Positions 45,251 to 57,988 of a DNA stretch of 64,000 nucleotides are shown one piece after another (positions within the stretch are counted from its first letter, which is position 1; each line of letters begins with the position of its first letter). Both the position numbers and the translations under genes were made by a program. The DNA is from Pleodorina starrii. Lineage: Eukaryota; Chlorophyta; Chlorophyceae; Chlamydomonadales; Volvocaceae. The notes under the pieces were generated by a model. That model searched no databases. It saw only the letters and a program-made list of their open reading frames with translations, and was not told the DNA's origin. Where the stretch lies: the NCBI GenBank assembly GCA_030267565.1, contig BRXU01000004.1, positions 2,548,501 through 2,612,500 on the forward strand. Direction: 5' to 3'.

Positions 45251-46993
45251 TTGAACGGTGTGGACCTGCCGTCTCGGCGTCTCTGCAGCCGGAGGGAGCC
45301 GGAGGGGCGGAGGGAGGAGGAGGGAGGTTGAGGGAGGCGGAGGGAGGGAGGGAGGGTGGCGGGCGGGCGGAGGGAGCCGGAGGCGCGGGGGTGCGTGCCC
45401 CGTGCTTGGGAGCGAGGCGAGTGCGTCCGCCACACCGAGGCATTCGACACGGGCGGGACACCACTGCTTGGCGTTGCGGTGATCGGACGCCGCCTGCCTC
45501 GCAGGGCACAGCGCACCGCCGCCACCCCCCACCTCACCACCCACCCACCCACCCCGCAGCGCCAGGGTCGCCTCGGTTCCCTCGCTGCGGCTGCTGCTAC
45601 CCGTGTGTTGGCCCCACGGTACCGAACACACACACACACACACTCGGAGCGCCGCGTGGCAGAACGGTCGACTGGCGAAGGCATCCGAAGGACGGCAGGC
45701 GCTCCGCTCCGCTGCCCGCTCTGACCTCCGAGGGTCGCAGGGAGGACATGGCTTTGTGGTTCATTCATTTGCGCTGGTCTGAGTCCGACATACCGCTACC
45801 CAGCAATGCCGGAACTGCGGCCCGGCACTCCCAGTGCTGCCAGCGTCCCGTACCCGCACCGTCGTACGCGCACACGAATGGCGAGCACCTGCGAGGATTG
45901 AGAAGAGGGGCCGAACTCCGCGCATGCATCGCTTTCTTGCCCGCTGGTGACCGCCCTTGCCGTGTTCGTTGGTCGACGGGCTGGCTAGGCGCGTGCGCGA
46001 GACCGGAAGGACACGCCCACGCAGAAGCGCTCTGGTTTAATTCGGACAGCGTGGTCTGGGTGCGGAGAGCGCTGGGTGTAGCGATGGTATTCAAACAAAA
46101 CAAAGGGCACTTGCCGGGGAGACATGATTGGTGATTGTGCGATGGGTTTGGGCGGGCCCCCCCCCCCCCTGGAGGCCCCCCTGGCACTTATCGCTCATTT
46201 GACGGATGACAGCATGGCACCCGCAGCCCTGCCCAAAATGGGAACTACACGGGGCGAAGGTATTCCCGGGTACCCGCTAGCCCTCATCAACATCTGTAGT
46301 ACTCCCCGGCGTTTAGGTGTGAGGAAAGAGGGAGAGCCTGCCACTCCCCGCCTCGGCAGCGGCAGGGGCCTTGCCAAGCGGTCCCTACAGCGGGTCTAGA
46401 CCAGGGCGCCCCGGCAGTTCTGCGGCAGACCCCCGGCCCGTCTTGACCCGAAAAGGCGATCCATGGGAAGCTGTCTACCGGCTTGGGGCATCGGGGTTGG
46501 GTTAAGGGACGGGGCAACCCTTCAGGGCGGCCGTACCTCGTGAAGCGCTGCTTCGTGACCGCCTCCAAGCCCAACCAGTTTTAGCCACCGCGAAGGCCAG
46601 TTGGGGCAAGATTCTTTTCGCTCTGCACCATGGCTACAAGAACTTGCACAAAACACAAGTCGGTCGTTTGCCTGTTATTTGTGGAAGCTCTAAGACGCGA
46701 GCTTTGCAATCGGTCCTTAGTCCAGCAACATCATAGCGTGGGGCAAACAACATCACATTATGGATTGCCACCTCGTTAGGATGCAGCGTTTGATACAGTT
46801 TCAGTTTGTCAAGGCGTCGCCCTGGAGTGGTACAACAACCAACCGACCTCTTTGCCCCTCGTCCCCAGCGTGGAGTAAGGTCTTGCCCGCCCAACCCATC
46901 CGCACGCGTCCTATGCTTCCCAATCACGATGGACTGACACAAGTGCACACAGCCCGAGCTTTCCCAAAGCGGGGTTGAAGAAAGGAACATACA

Positions 46994-49900
46994 ATGTCTT
47001 CACTAGCTGTTCCTCAGGCCCCAACGATGGCCGCTGCTGCCAGAGCACCATGGCAGTCGGAAGCGGACACTGCAGAAAGACAAATGATGACCGAACACAT
47101 GTATGTTCGCGCGGGTATCGCGAGGGCTCTGGTCATCGTGTTGACGGAGAGCGCCTGTTCTTGCGCACAGATTTCATATATTTCAGACAAAGAGACCATC
47201 AACACAGCAGTATAACAACAAGTTACCGGAGTTCGTTAAGCGGCTGGAGGAGGGCTTGTATCGGTCGGCAAATAGCAAGGCAAGTGGAGCTCTCTGAGGG
47301 GCTCGGCTCGGGGCCCGCGCTAAGCTGTCTATCCCCAATTACTGCAGGAGGAGTATACTGACATCAAAACGCTGGAGCAGCGTCTGCACGACGTGGCGAA
47401 GCGCTTTGTTCGGCCCAACCAGCCAGCCCAGCCCGGCGCAGGAGGAGTGTTGCAGCCTGGCCCGATGCCGCAGACGGGCCTACAGCAACCTGCTGCTCAA
47501 CCAGGGCAGTTGCCTGGCATGATGAATATGGGAATGCCTGGCATGCCGCCGCAGTTCCAGCTCCCCCCAAACCAGCCCATGCAGACGCAGGGCTTCATGC
47601 CGAACAGCGGGGGCCTTGCCGGGAGCATGGGCTTGCCTGACCCGCTTCGGAATCAAATGCCGCAAGTGGGCGGCATGGTGCCCTCGCAGCCTATGCAGCA
47701 GCTGGACCCGAGTAACCAGTACCCGCAACTCATGGGAACGAGCAACCCGGCCTTCAACCCGAGCTCAGCAATGTCGCAAGGTGTCATGAGCAACGGTGCT
47801 CCGGTCCTGCTCCGCTCTCAACGGGACTGGAACAGTGGCTCAGCTCAACAGCTGCTCGGGGTGAGGGATGCGTTCAACGGGTTATTGTCCTTTCGCGATA
47901 GCAGAAACACTGAAATACATTGTTCCTCTTACAGGGACAGCCTGGGCAACAGACGATGAACAAGCTCACGATAAACGGTACGCGAGCGCGTGGAACATGT
48001 TTGGTTCGCTATATTGCTCATGCAGTCGCTATGCGCGCAGGTCTCTTGCCTGGCCAGCTCGCCACGGGACCTGGAATGATTCCGCAGCAGCAAACTATGC
48101 CAAACTCGGGCTTCGTGCCGAACAACGGCACCGCCGGTCCCAGCGGCATGATACCCATGGGCAACGGTATGGTACCGAACAGCGGCATGGTGCCAAGCGG
48201 CGGGATGGTGCCCAGCGGCGGCATGGTGCCAAACGGCGGGATGGTACCGAACAGCGGCATGGTGCCCACCGGCGGAATGATGCCGAGCAGCGGAATGGTC
48301 CCCAACGGCGGAATGGTGCCGAATAACGGCATGGTGTCCAGCGGGGGCATGATGCCGAACGGCGGGATGGTGCCGAATGGCGTAATGGTACCCAACGGCG
48401 GAATGGTGCCGAACGGGGGGATGGTGCCAAACGGCGGGATGGTGCCAAATGGGGGGATGGTGCCAAACGGTGGCGTGGTTCCCCACGGGGGCATGGTGCC
48501 CAACGGCGGAATGGTGCCCATGAGCACTGGGATGCCGGGCATGAGCACCGCCGGCTCGCCCCTGCTCAACAACATGGCGAACTTCAACGGGCCACAGGCG
48601 GTGCAGAACTCAGGTAAGGTAGTCGCCTTTCCCCCCGGTCGACACGTGAACGAAGTTCTTACACCCGCGCGCTGTGCGTGCCCGCAGGCATGGGGGTTAT
48701 GGGGCCCAACATGCAAGGGATGGTGCCCGTAGGCGGCGTCACGAATGGCGGCCCCTCGCTCCCGGGGATGATCCCCGTGAACAACGCCACCACCGCGTTC
48801 TCGGCGACGTCGAGCGGGGTGGGCGGTATGGGGCAGGGCCCCAACCAGATGCCCAACACTGGCGGGATGATTGGCGGCGGTGAGTTTGGCGCTTGGGAGG
48901 GGCCTTACCGTCACCTACACGCGCGTCTCCGCGCCTCTTGTTACAGCCGCGGCCCTTGCCTCGTTTAACAGGCATGACGGAGGAGATCAGCAACCCGAAG
49001 GTGCAGGAGCAGTATGTGCAGAAGCAGCAGCGCTGGCTGCTGTTCCTGAGGCACTGCGCCAAGTGCCGGGCGCCGGGGGAAGAGTGCCAGCTGAAGACGC
49101 AGTGCAAGTTCGGCAAGCAGTTGTGGGCGCACATCCTGTCGTGTCAGAACGCGCAGTGCGATTATCCACGGTGCACTAGCTCGAAGGAGCTGCTGAAGCA
49201 CCATCAGAAGTGCCAGGTGGGTACTTGGGAGACCTTGGGCTTACGTATTCACGGACCGCGCGCATGTGGCCAGCCACGTAAAACGGAGCTTTCGAACGTG
49301 GCATGTGGCCGGGCGTGCTGCGGGTTGCTTGTCTTAGGCTGTCGGGGCGCGTTGTCGCAACGGCACGTAGGGTATGGGGCTACGCTTGTTCCAAATTGAA
49401 TAAGCTTGGAGTTTGCGGGTAGGACTGCGCGTCCCGACTGACCCGGGCTGGGTAGGCGGGTGGGACCGTACCGATGTTGCTGTGCTTGCGGAATGCAGGC
49501 GGCGGCGTGCCCCATTTGCGCGCCGGTGAAGGACTACGTGAAGAAGACGCGGCAGGCGACGCAGCAGCAGCAGCAGCAAGCGCAGCAGCAGCAGCAACAG
49601 CAGGCGCAGCAGCAGCAGCAGCAGGCGCAGCAGCAGCAGCAAGCGCAGCAGCAGCAGGGTGCTGGGGGTTCATTCATGCAGGGGCAGGCCAACATGATGC
49701 CGCCGAACGGCATGATGCCGCAGCAGCAGGCGCAACAGCCGGTAGGTGCTGAGGCGGACCGTGGACGTAGTGTAAAACACTCGCCGGCTCGCCTCTCGTA
49801 GGCTTGTGGGATACGGGTAAATGCAGCCTGGACTCAATACCCTGGAGGGATTAGCGTAAGGCGCTCTGCTTTAGCTGCCCGTAAAGATTTTTTTAGCCCG

Positions 49901-52900
49901 CTTTGTACCTGGGTACGGCCCTGTCAAGTGGCGCAGTTAGGATGAGCATCCCGTGCGCCTTGACTCGTTATCGTCCCACAGATGATGCGGTTAAACTCCA
50001 ACGGCCTCGGCGGACAGAAACGGCCCCACGAAATGATGAACGCGGGGATGGGGTCGGCCAGCATGGACGGCATGAGCAGGATGGTGCCCGTCTCGGGCGG
50101 CATGGGCATGGGCGACCCGATGCAGCAGCCCATGCAGCAGCCGCAGCCGCAGGGCCCCGGCCAGCAGCCCATGATGCCGCAGCAGCAGCAGCCCCAGCAG
50201 CCGGCGCCCAAGCGGCCAAAGACGGAGGACGTGCTGCGCCAGGTGCGACACGTGTGGGACGGACGGGCCGAGGGGAGCGGCGGGGCTGCAGGAGACCAGG
50301 CACATCTGCACGATTTGGCGCTAGACAGGTTGGCTGCTGTGTCGGGCGCCTGGGCGCACCGCCACGAATCCTGAATGGCAGCGACCTCGAGCCGGGGTCT
50401 TGAGTTGTTGCCCTATCGTGTGCCCGACAGAACACGGGGACGTCGCTGTTGGAGACCTTCGATGCGAAGCAGATCCGCGTGCACGTGGATTTGATACGGG
50501 CGGCGGCGATCACGCAGAAGGCGCAGCAGCAGGCACCGACAAACCCGGAGGATGCCTGCAAGGTGCGTGTCGCACGGGAGGACGCGCTATTCAGGCGCGC
50601 GTTCGCAGCTATGGGCGTGCATGCGGCGGCCCACCCACGCACTTGCACGGGGGAAAGGGGCGCGGGAACGCGCGGGGCTAGAACAAGGTCTATGATGTTT
50701 TGGAGAAAGAAAGTTGAAGGGATCAGTGGGGAATGGGTGCGCGGGCTTCAATGCTGAGGCGACCGAGGATACAGGTGGCTGTTGTCGCGTGCCGAAGGCC
50801 CCATCGGACGCTGGAGACGCTGGGGAGGTATTGGGCGTAGGCTTCCAATGGGTGGGTCCGGTCGGATGGCGCTACGCGCATGGCCCCTCTCGAGCAGGAG
50901 CCACGATACAAGCGGGACTAGCATGCCACATTGCATTCTGCATCAGGCTAGAAGTCGCGGATGGTAGTGATTGCCACGAAGACACAGCCATCTGGTCGCT
51001 TGCGGCCGTTGGGGGTCGCGGCCGTGCGAGCGCCCCATGTGCCATGCCCGCGGCATGAACGCGCCTGCGCCGCACTCGCTGCCGCCAACCCGCCAGGTCT
51101 GCTTGTTGACAAAGCTGTCCTTCGAGCCGCCCGTCATCTACTGCTCGTCGTGCGGCCTCAAAATCAAGCGGGGGCAGATCTTCTACAGCACGCCGCCGGA
51201 GCACGGGAACGACCTGAAGGGCTACTTCTGCCACCAGTGCTTCACCGACCAGAAGGGGGAGCGCATTCTGGTGGAGGGCGTGTCCATAAAGAAGACGGAC
51301 CTGGTGGTGAGTGTAACCCGGGTAGCGCCGCGGGGCATGTTGGAGCCAGGGGCGGTGGCACCGCCGGCGGCGTGGGGGCTGACTGGAGCCCGGGTTGGTA
51401 ATGAAGAAGACACCACAGCGATGGGAGGGAGGCGACGCAAGCAAGCCCGGACCCGGGAGGGTGTGCCATCTTCGCCAGGCAGCTCCGGGGCGCCGCGGGG
51501 AGTTCGAATACCAAGGGATCCACTGCGTTGCGTTGCCGTGTCTTCACGCACTGTGGGTCGCGTCGCTGACTGTCGGCGCATGGGCAGCCGCGTCGGCAGG
51601 CACGACACATTGGTAGTGCCTGGTGGTGGTGGTGCTAATGCTGGCGGCGCGGAACAGGGGGCACGCACGCTTGTGTTCAAAGCCGGGAGCATGGCAATGG
51701 GAAGGGGTTTCTCTCGCGCGGAATCCGGGTTTTCGGCTTACCTCTCACAATCCAGGCTTCACCGCGCGCCAATGCCGGCTGCTCTGTACTTGTCCTGCCT
51801 TCCTGCTGCCCACAGAAACGGAAAAACGACGAGGAGATCGAGGAGGGCTGGGTGCAGTGCGACCACTGCGAGGGCTGGGTGCATCAGATCTGCGGCATGT
51901 TCAACAAGGGCCGCAACAACAACGACGTGCATTACCTGTGCCCCGAGTGCCTCGCATATGGCTACGAGCACGGGCATCGGCAGCGCACCGAGGTGAGGCG
52001 GCGGGAAGGGCTGCCTACGGCTGTGGGGGGGGGGGAACACGTGATCGGGTCGATTGGTGACCGTCTGAAGGCTAATACCAGTGCCCCCCTCTTATCCTCT
52101 GACCGATCACCCTCACCTCGCGTCTGCTTCGCTCGTTCGTCCCGGCTCGCTTCGCGTGTGTGTGTGCGTAGATTCGACCGCAGGCTATGCTTGAAGCGAA
52201 GGACCTCCCGACGAGCAAGCTGAGCGAGTGGATCACGGAGCGCCTCAATCGGGAGCTGGACAAAGAGCGCATCAGGCGAGCCGAGCAGCAGGTAGGCCTG
52301 CCGGGGTGCGGGGCCGCGCGGGGGGTGCAGGCAGGGCCTGGGAGATGAAAAGAAAATATCGCAGCGAAGGAGACGACGTTAGCGAACGGACCCAGAACCT
52401 GGCCTGGGGGGCCGGGCCCGCCAGTAGTGGGGCAGCCCGGCACACGGCCTTCACATCGAGCGGACTGTTGGCGGCTTGAGAGCGCGCAATGGGGCTACGG
52501 TTTGCAGGGGGCACGACGTGCGAGGACAAAAAATCCAACGTGTTGGTTGGATTGGTTTGGGGTCGAGCCGCACGTCCAGCCCGTACGGCTCAGGGTCCGT
52601 AACTTTCAGATTGCGCCAACAGGCCATGGGGGGGCGGTTAATCTTACGGCGCGGGCTTTGAACCGTCTGGGAACATCTCTACGCGTCGGGACGCAAAGCC
52701 GGACGGGAAGCACATGTGGCGAGCAGCGTTGACGGGCTTTGTCCTGGAACAACGCGCTGGGGGAACAGCGCAATCTGGGGGGAGCGTGGGTGCTCTGTCT
52801 GTCTGTCTCTCTCTCTGTCTTACGGTCGCGGCTCTCCCCTGTCCCTTCGCTTCCTCGCTCGCCGCAGGGCAAAGCGCCGCACGAGGTGCCGGCGCCCGAG

Positions 52901-55900
52901 CCCCTGACGGTGCGCATGATCAACAGCGTGGCCAAGAAGTGCGAGGTGAAGCCCAAGTTTCACGAGACCTTTGCCGCGGACGGCTACGCGTCGGAGTTCG
53001 GGTACCGGCAGAAGGTGCTGCTGCTGTTCCAGAGCCTGGACGGCGTGGACGTCTGCCTCTTCTGCATGTACGTGCAGGAGTACGGCAAGGACTGCCCGGC
53101 GCCCAACACCAATGTCGTGTACCTGTCGTACTTGGACTCGGTCAAGTATTTCCGCCCGGAGATCCCCTGCGCGCTGGGGTCCAACGTCTCGCTGCGCACC
53201 TTCGTCTACCACCAGCTGCTCATTGGCTACATTGAGTTCACGCGCAACATGGGCTTTGAGCAGATGTACATCTGGGCATGCCCGCCAATGCAGGTAAAGA
53301 GAGGGCTTGGTGCCGCCGGCGCAGCCGCGTTGCGCCGCCGCCCGCCCGCGGCGGGTTGTGCCCTTCCTTTCGCTCGCGGGGGGGTTGCGTGCCCGCGCCC
53401 ATGCCCGTGCGCGGCTGCTCGTGTGGGAGACGGCGCTGATGGGAGCGCGCAGCTGGTTGACTAAGCATAGAATTTGGTGTGGAAGCGGGCGAAGGGGTTA
53501 GGTCGGGGGGAGGGGGGTGGAGTCGTGGCTGGGTTTGCCAACAACTCCCCGCCGCGGCGCTGGGGGCCGGCCTGCCGCCCTGCGACCTCCCACTCGGGTT
53601 GCTGGGCCCTGGGTCCGCCCCCTGACGCCGACTCCATCCCGCCGCGGCGGCAACTTACACTGCCTTCCCGCTCTCTACCCGCAGGGCGACGACTACATCC
53701 TGTACTGCCACCCCACCAAGCAGAAGACGCCGCGCTCGGACCGGCTGCGCATGTGGTACATTGACATGCTCAAGATGGCGCGCGAGGAGGGCATTGTGGT
53801 GCATCTCTCGACGCTGTGGGACACGTACTTCGAGGGCGGCCGGGACCACCGCATGGAGAAGTGCAGCGCCACCTACATTCCCTACATGGACGGGGACTAC
53901 TGGCCGGGTGGGTAGTGCGGCAGGGAGGCAGGGGCGGGAACGCGGCTGGCTGCTCCCCGGGGTGGTGGCCTTCGCGGCTCGCCGAACAAACGGCTTGTAC
54001 ACGGATGGGGAGGGCTCCGCGGGGCTTGGCGTGCACGCCTGCCCTGCCTCACGGATACGGCGGGCAATCATGATGAGTGCGGCGTCCCAGCGCGAGGTTT
54101 TATCTCGGCGTGCCGACAACTGGCCATGCGGTCTACAGCCAACCGGCAGTCACCGCTTATATGATCAACAGTATCGAACCTATTGTCTCCCAAGAGATGC
54201 CGCCTTCGCCGCTACGCTAGCCGCTTAAGCCTAGCGCCGCCACTTCATGATGCGTGATCGCCGGTCGAGGAAGCGATTGGGTTGCCGCTGAACCCCCTGG
54301 CCCTGCGCCTGCTCCCCCCCAACCACCGTGGACTTGGACCCTCCCTGCAGGCGAGGCGGAGAACCAGCTGGCTTCCATCACGGAGCACCAGCGGGGCGGG
54401 AAGGGGCCCAAGAAGGGCGCCACCACCTCGACGGGCGCCTTGGTGCCTAGCCGCAAGGCGGGCTCTAAGGGCAAGCGCTACGGCGGCGGGCCGGCCACCA
54501 CGGACGAGCAGCTCATGTCCCGGCTGGGCGAGATCCTGGGCGGCAACATGCGGGAGGACTTCATCGTCGTCCACATGCAGCAGCCCTGCACCTTCTGCAG
54601 GACGCACATCCGGGGGCCCAACGTCGTCTACCGGTGGGTGCGGTGGTGCGGAAGGAGCAGCAGTGTCCGGCGCCCCCCACAGACGCGGGACGCCGGGGCT
54701 TTGAGGAGTGCAGCGGTCGCCGCACGGGCGCGCGTGCGAGCGCCGATGGCAGCGAACAAGTCATCTAGCTGTGCCCGTTGGCAGCGCAGCGCATGAAGGG
54801 CGTTGCTGTGTAGGAGGAGATTGGCTGGCCACTAAGCCTCGTGTCTTGAGGAGGAGCTGTCGAGGAAGGCGGCGTCAGTCCGATCTCAGCATCCTCCACA
54901 AGGCAGCCCACGACAGGTGGTCCTGTCGGCACATTATCGACCTTTCTCGCTTGCTTACCTTCTTCGTCACCCTGCTTGCAGGTACCGCTTGCCGCCCGGT
55001 GCGACGCCGCCCAAGGCCGCGCCCGAGCGCAAGTTCGAGGGCATCAAGCTGGAGGGCGGCGGCCCGTCGGTGCCGGCGGGGACGGTGTCCTCGCTGACCA
55101 TCTGCGAGGCGTGCTTCCGGGACGAGGAGACGCGCGTGCTGACGGGGCAGCAGCTGCGGCTGCCGGCGGGCGTGTCCACCTCGGAGCTCATCCCCGACAA
55201 GCTGGAGGAGCAGCACCTGTGGGAACGCGACCCGGATGGCGACATGGAGAGCGAGTTCTTCGAGACGAGACAGGTCGGGCCAGACCGAAGCTGTTGCCGC
55301 TGCATGCTGCTGGGCCGGAGTGGCCGCGTGCCTGTGTTCGTTGTGCAACGCAGCCCTCGCTGTCTGTCCCTCGCGTCCGGGACGTCGTTGCGGAAATCAA
55401 GGAAATTAACCTGGTTGAGGCGTTTCGCTGTCTGCCTGTTTGGTGCTGGAAGAGACCTGCCACACACACGAGTGCCGAGTCGTGTGCCAGAGAGTGGGGC
55501 GTGTCGGGCTGCTGTCTGCTGTCCCTGCCGTCACTAATCAGAGCAAGTATGCTTGCTGCCCGCCCTGCCCCCCGGTGCGTGTGCGTGTGTGTGTCTCCCC
55601 CATCCTGCCCCGCAGACGTTCCTGTCGCTGTGCCAGGGCAACCACTACCAGTTCGACACGTTGCGGCGCGCCAAGCACAGCAGCATGATGGTGCTGTACC
55701 ACTTGCACAACCCGCACTCGCCGGCGTTCGCCAGCAGCTGCAACGTCTGCAATGCCGAGATCGAGCCGGGGATGGGCTTCCGCTGCACCGTCTGCTCCGA
55801 TTTCGACATGTGCGCCAGCTGCAAGTTCAACGTCGGCCACCAGCACCCGGTCGTGGTGAGTACCGCACCGGGAATCTGATAATAGTCCTCGGCGCCGCGG

Positions 55901-56810
55901 CCTTCTGAGCACCGTCGTGCTCCGCGCTGAAAAATCCCTCAGGAGCGTTAGCGTTGTCCTCGCAGTCTGGCATGTTGTGCATGAACAATGCAATGGGTTC
56001 TGCGATAGCCCTGGACTCAAGTCTGAAGCCGAAGGTTGTCATACGACGGCGTCCATCCAACTTGAACATATCCCCTGTTTCGCGACCATGCAGCCACACA
56101 AGCGCGCGCTCGATGAGACGCGGCAGCGGCTAACGGAGGCGGAGCGGCGCGAGCGGAACGAGCAGCTGCAGAAGACGCTGGCGCTGCTGGTGCACGCGTG
56201 CAGCTGCCACAACACCGCGTGTGGCAGCAACAGCTGCCGCAAGGTCAAGCAGCTGTTCCAGCACGCGGTGCAGTGCCAGGCCAAGGTGACGGGCGGCTGC
56301 CAGCTGTGCAAGAAGATGTGGTGCCTGCTCAACCTGCACGCCAAGAGCTGCACGCGGGCAGACTGCCCGGTGCCGCGCTGCAAGTAAGGCACCAGGAGGG
56401 CGGGAGGGAAGGACGGGGACGGGGTAACCTTACGGCCCCTGGGGGAACTCCTTGATCATGTAGACGACGGCTGGACAGGCAGCCGGCGGCGCGCGGGAGC
56501 TGCCAGTCACTTCAAGAGGTCATGTACCAATGTGCGAGTTGCTTTTGTAGCCATGTTGCACGTACCCCCTTCTCGCTACCGCGCCAGGGTTTCATCCGGA
56601 TTTACTCCGGATGCTTCATTGTTCGCTCGCTCAATGTGCACCCATGGGCCCTCATCTCATCTCACCTCATCCCATCATTGTCCGCTGCTGTGCAGGGAGC
56701 TCAAGGAGCTGCGGCGGCGGCAGACCAACCGCCAGGAGGAGCAGCGGCGCGCCGCCTACGCGGCCATGCTGCGGCAGCAGATGGCGGCCCAGCAGCAGCG
56801 GCCGATGTAA
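46994..56810 (+). CDS. HAC: CBP/p300-type histone acetyltransferase (plant HAC family)
   Basis: Nuclear transcriptional co-activator acetylating histones from acetyl-CoA. Twenty exons: 46994-47100, 47171-47279, 47348-47860, 47935-47977, 48041-48613, 48688-48879, 48972-49216, 49499-49741, 49982-50242, 50431-50562, 51097-51306, 51816-51992, 52172-52291, 52868-53293, 53685-53907, 54351-54633, 54982-55273, 55616-55855, 56094-56383, 56696-56810. They give 1597 residues, all phases consistent. Domains: the N-terminal HAC motif ([21 protein letters not shown]), Met/Gly/Pro repeats (about 305-420), TAZ1 (about 525-612), poly-Gln (615-650), Cys-rich plus PHD finger (807-935), KAT11 catalytic domain (976-1383) with [29 protein letters not shown] and IWACPP, ZZ finger (about 1405-1463), TAZ2 (about 1475-1560). 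No bromodomain, as in plant HACs. The ATG at 46994 gives the conserved N-terminal helix. The intron after 47279 starts with GC. Confidence 0.97.
47280..47347 (+). other. GC-AG intron of HAC
   Basis: The exon ends in AACAGCAAG-like coding (SANSK) and the intron begins GCAAGT, the classic GC-donor consensus. The next exon begins [13 protein letters not shown], which continues the plant HAC N-terminal motif without a gap. Good support from protein continuity. Confidence 0.8.
48175..48530 (+). repeat. Coding minisatellite in HAC (GMVPNG repeats)
   Basis: Tandem 18-base units, with a few shifted ones, each encoding variants of [12 protein letters not shown] or GMMPNG; about eighteen units lie in exon 48041-48613. 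Unit-to-unit identity is high, which favours slippage and length variation. The frame is kept because the unit is a multiple of three. Confidence 0.93.
49559..49660 (+). repeat. CAG-rich tract encoding poly-Gln in HAC
   Basis: Imperfect CAG/CAA repeats broken by GCG encode Gln runs separated by single Ala residues, directly after the first TAZ domain. This is common in co-activators. Confidence 0.95.
51397..51435 (+). repeat. Short dispersed repeat, partial copy in HAC intron
   Basis: Reads GGTAATGAAGAAGACACCAC then AGCGATGGGAGGGAGGCG. Confidence 0.6.
52343..52412 (+). repeat. Short dispersed repeat, copy in HAC intron
   Basis: Contains GATGAAAAGAAAATATCGCA, GCGAAGGAGACGACGTTAGC and GAACGGACCCAGAACC, matching the 4738 copy along almost its whole length. 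Confidence 0.82.
53597..53660 (-). repeat. Short dispersed repeat, reverse copy in HAC intron
   Basis: The reverse complement contains GCCGCCGCGGCGGGATGGAG, TCGGCGTCAGGGGGCGGACC and CAGGGCCCAGCAAC, a diverged but collinear copy lying just before an acceptor. Confidence 0.6.
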
Positions 56811-57983
56811 CGTGGAAGCATCTTACAGCGGCTGCACGGCCTCGGGATGGGCTTGGGGGTGGTGTGCGGAGGGTGAGGGGAGAGGGAGAGGCCGGCGTAA
56901 ATATAACTAAAGCTTGGCTGGCAGCGCCGCTGACGGCCGTCCAGGGCGCCGTGCATCATCTTGTGTGCGGTAGTTGGAAACACTTTTGTGCTGCATTGGT
57001 TTCGTTGGTTGCCTGAGCGCGACATGTTGCGACCAGTAATGCGCCCTCGTGGGCTGGCCATGATGCTCTAAACGGCGCCGCGGCCGATTCCCTTCGAGAG
57101 GGTCGGGATTGGTTGCGGCGCCGTGCGCATGTGCTGATCGCACGTGTCCATGATTTATCGGGGTTGGGTTCCCGTGTGGCAGCACTTGCGGCCGGGGCAC
57201 CCCGTGGGCGATTCAATGCACGTATACTAGCGAGACAGGGAGGGGGGGTTAAAGTGGGTTGGCACGACACAGCAGTTGGGGTACAGCGGCTTGGAGGGGG
57301 CTGCTGTCTTTTGTGCGTAAGATTTGGTCTTGCTTGCTCGTGCTGTGTTCCGCGAGAACAGCCATCCACGCCTCGCCGCACCCGCTTGCGAGCGGGGGCT
57401 TGCTGTGGCTGTGGGCTGCCTGCTCGGACACACGCGGGCGCCACCGGGTCGTGAGCCGGCCGGTTTGTGGATGGCGAAACCCGGACGACCTCGGTTTTTG
57501 CCGTCAGTTTACGGGTGTCTGCGCGTCCTATGCAGGAGACATGCGGGGTTTTCAGGGAATCGGGCGGGGGTAGGCTGAGGACAGAACATTATTGACTGGT
57601 GCACACGCTTGGAGTCTTAACCTTGTGTATGGATTTTTGATGTTGGATCCGTTTCTTTTGGGACTAAGACGTGTTGGCCTTATCTGCGGGCGGCGTACAG
57701 CTCGTCACCTTGGCATTCCTCGGCCGACTGCCCCCTGGTTTTGCCCGTCGTTGTGTGGGTGGGGTGCACTGTACTATTTGACCCTTCCTGCGTTGCAAAG
57801 TGACGGGCTGGCCCGCCTCGGCCCGATCTTGCTATGGACTATCAGCTATAAAACGTTCGGGCAACGCGGCTCGAATGAAGTCCTCTCTTTTTGTGTGTGG
57901 GTAAAACGTGCCCGAGCGACTCCCTTTGATTCGGCAGTCATCAATGACATGACGAGCCTCCGTCCAGAGTCACAAGTGCCGGT

Positions 57984-57988
57984 TGTAA
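57984..57988 (+). terminator. Candidate polyadenylation signal for HAC
   Basis: TGTAA about 1.17 kb after the stop. The only nearer one overlaps the stop codon and is too close to be the usual signal. Confidence 0.3.

Larger units (their letters stand above)
43638..46993. other. Spacer between the YqgE-like gene and HAC
   Basis: The genes are in the same orientation, so this holds the YqgE-like 3' UTR and the HAC promoter. No TGTAA was found by eye after the YqgE-like stop. Contents: an ATC trinucleotide run (about 44429-44475), GTTGTC repeats near 44085, two copies of the short dispersed repeat (45043 and 45177), one copy of the TATACGTGGATAACC motif (reverse, 44898), GGAGG-rich DNA at 45300-45370 and an 11-base C run near 46160. 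Long open frames here follow the simple repeats and look spurious. Confidence 0.5.

Noticed and set aside
45139..46134. 331-codon plus-strand open frame upstream of HAC
   Set aside because: It crosses a dispersed-repeat copy and GGAGG-rich simple sequence. The translation is low-complexity and unrelated to any family.
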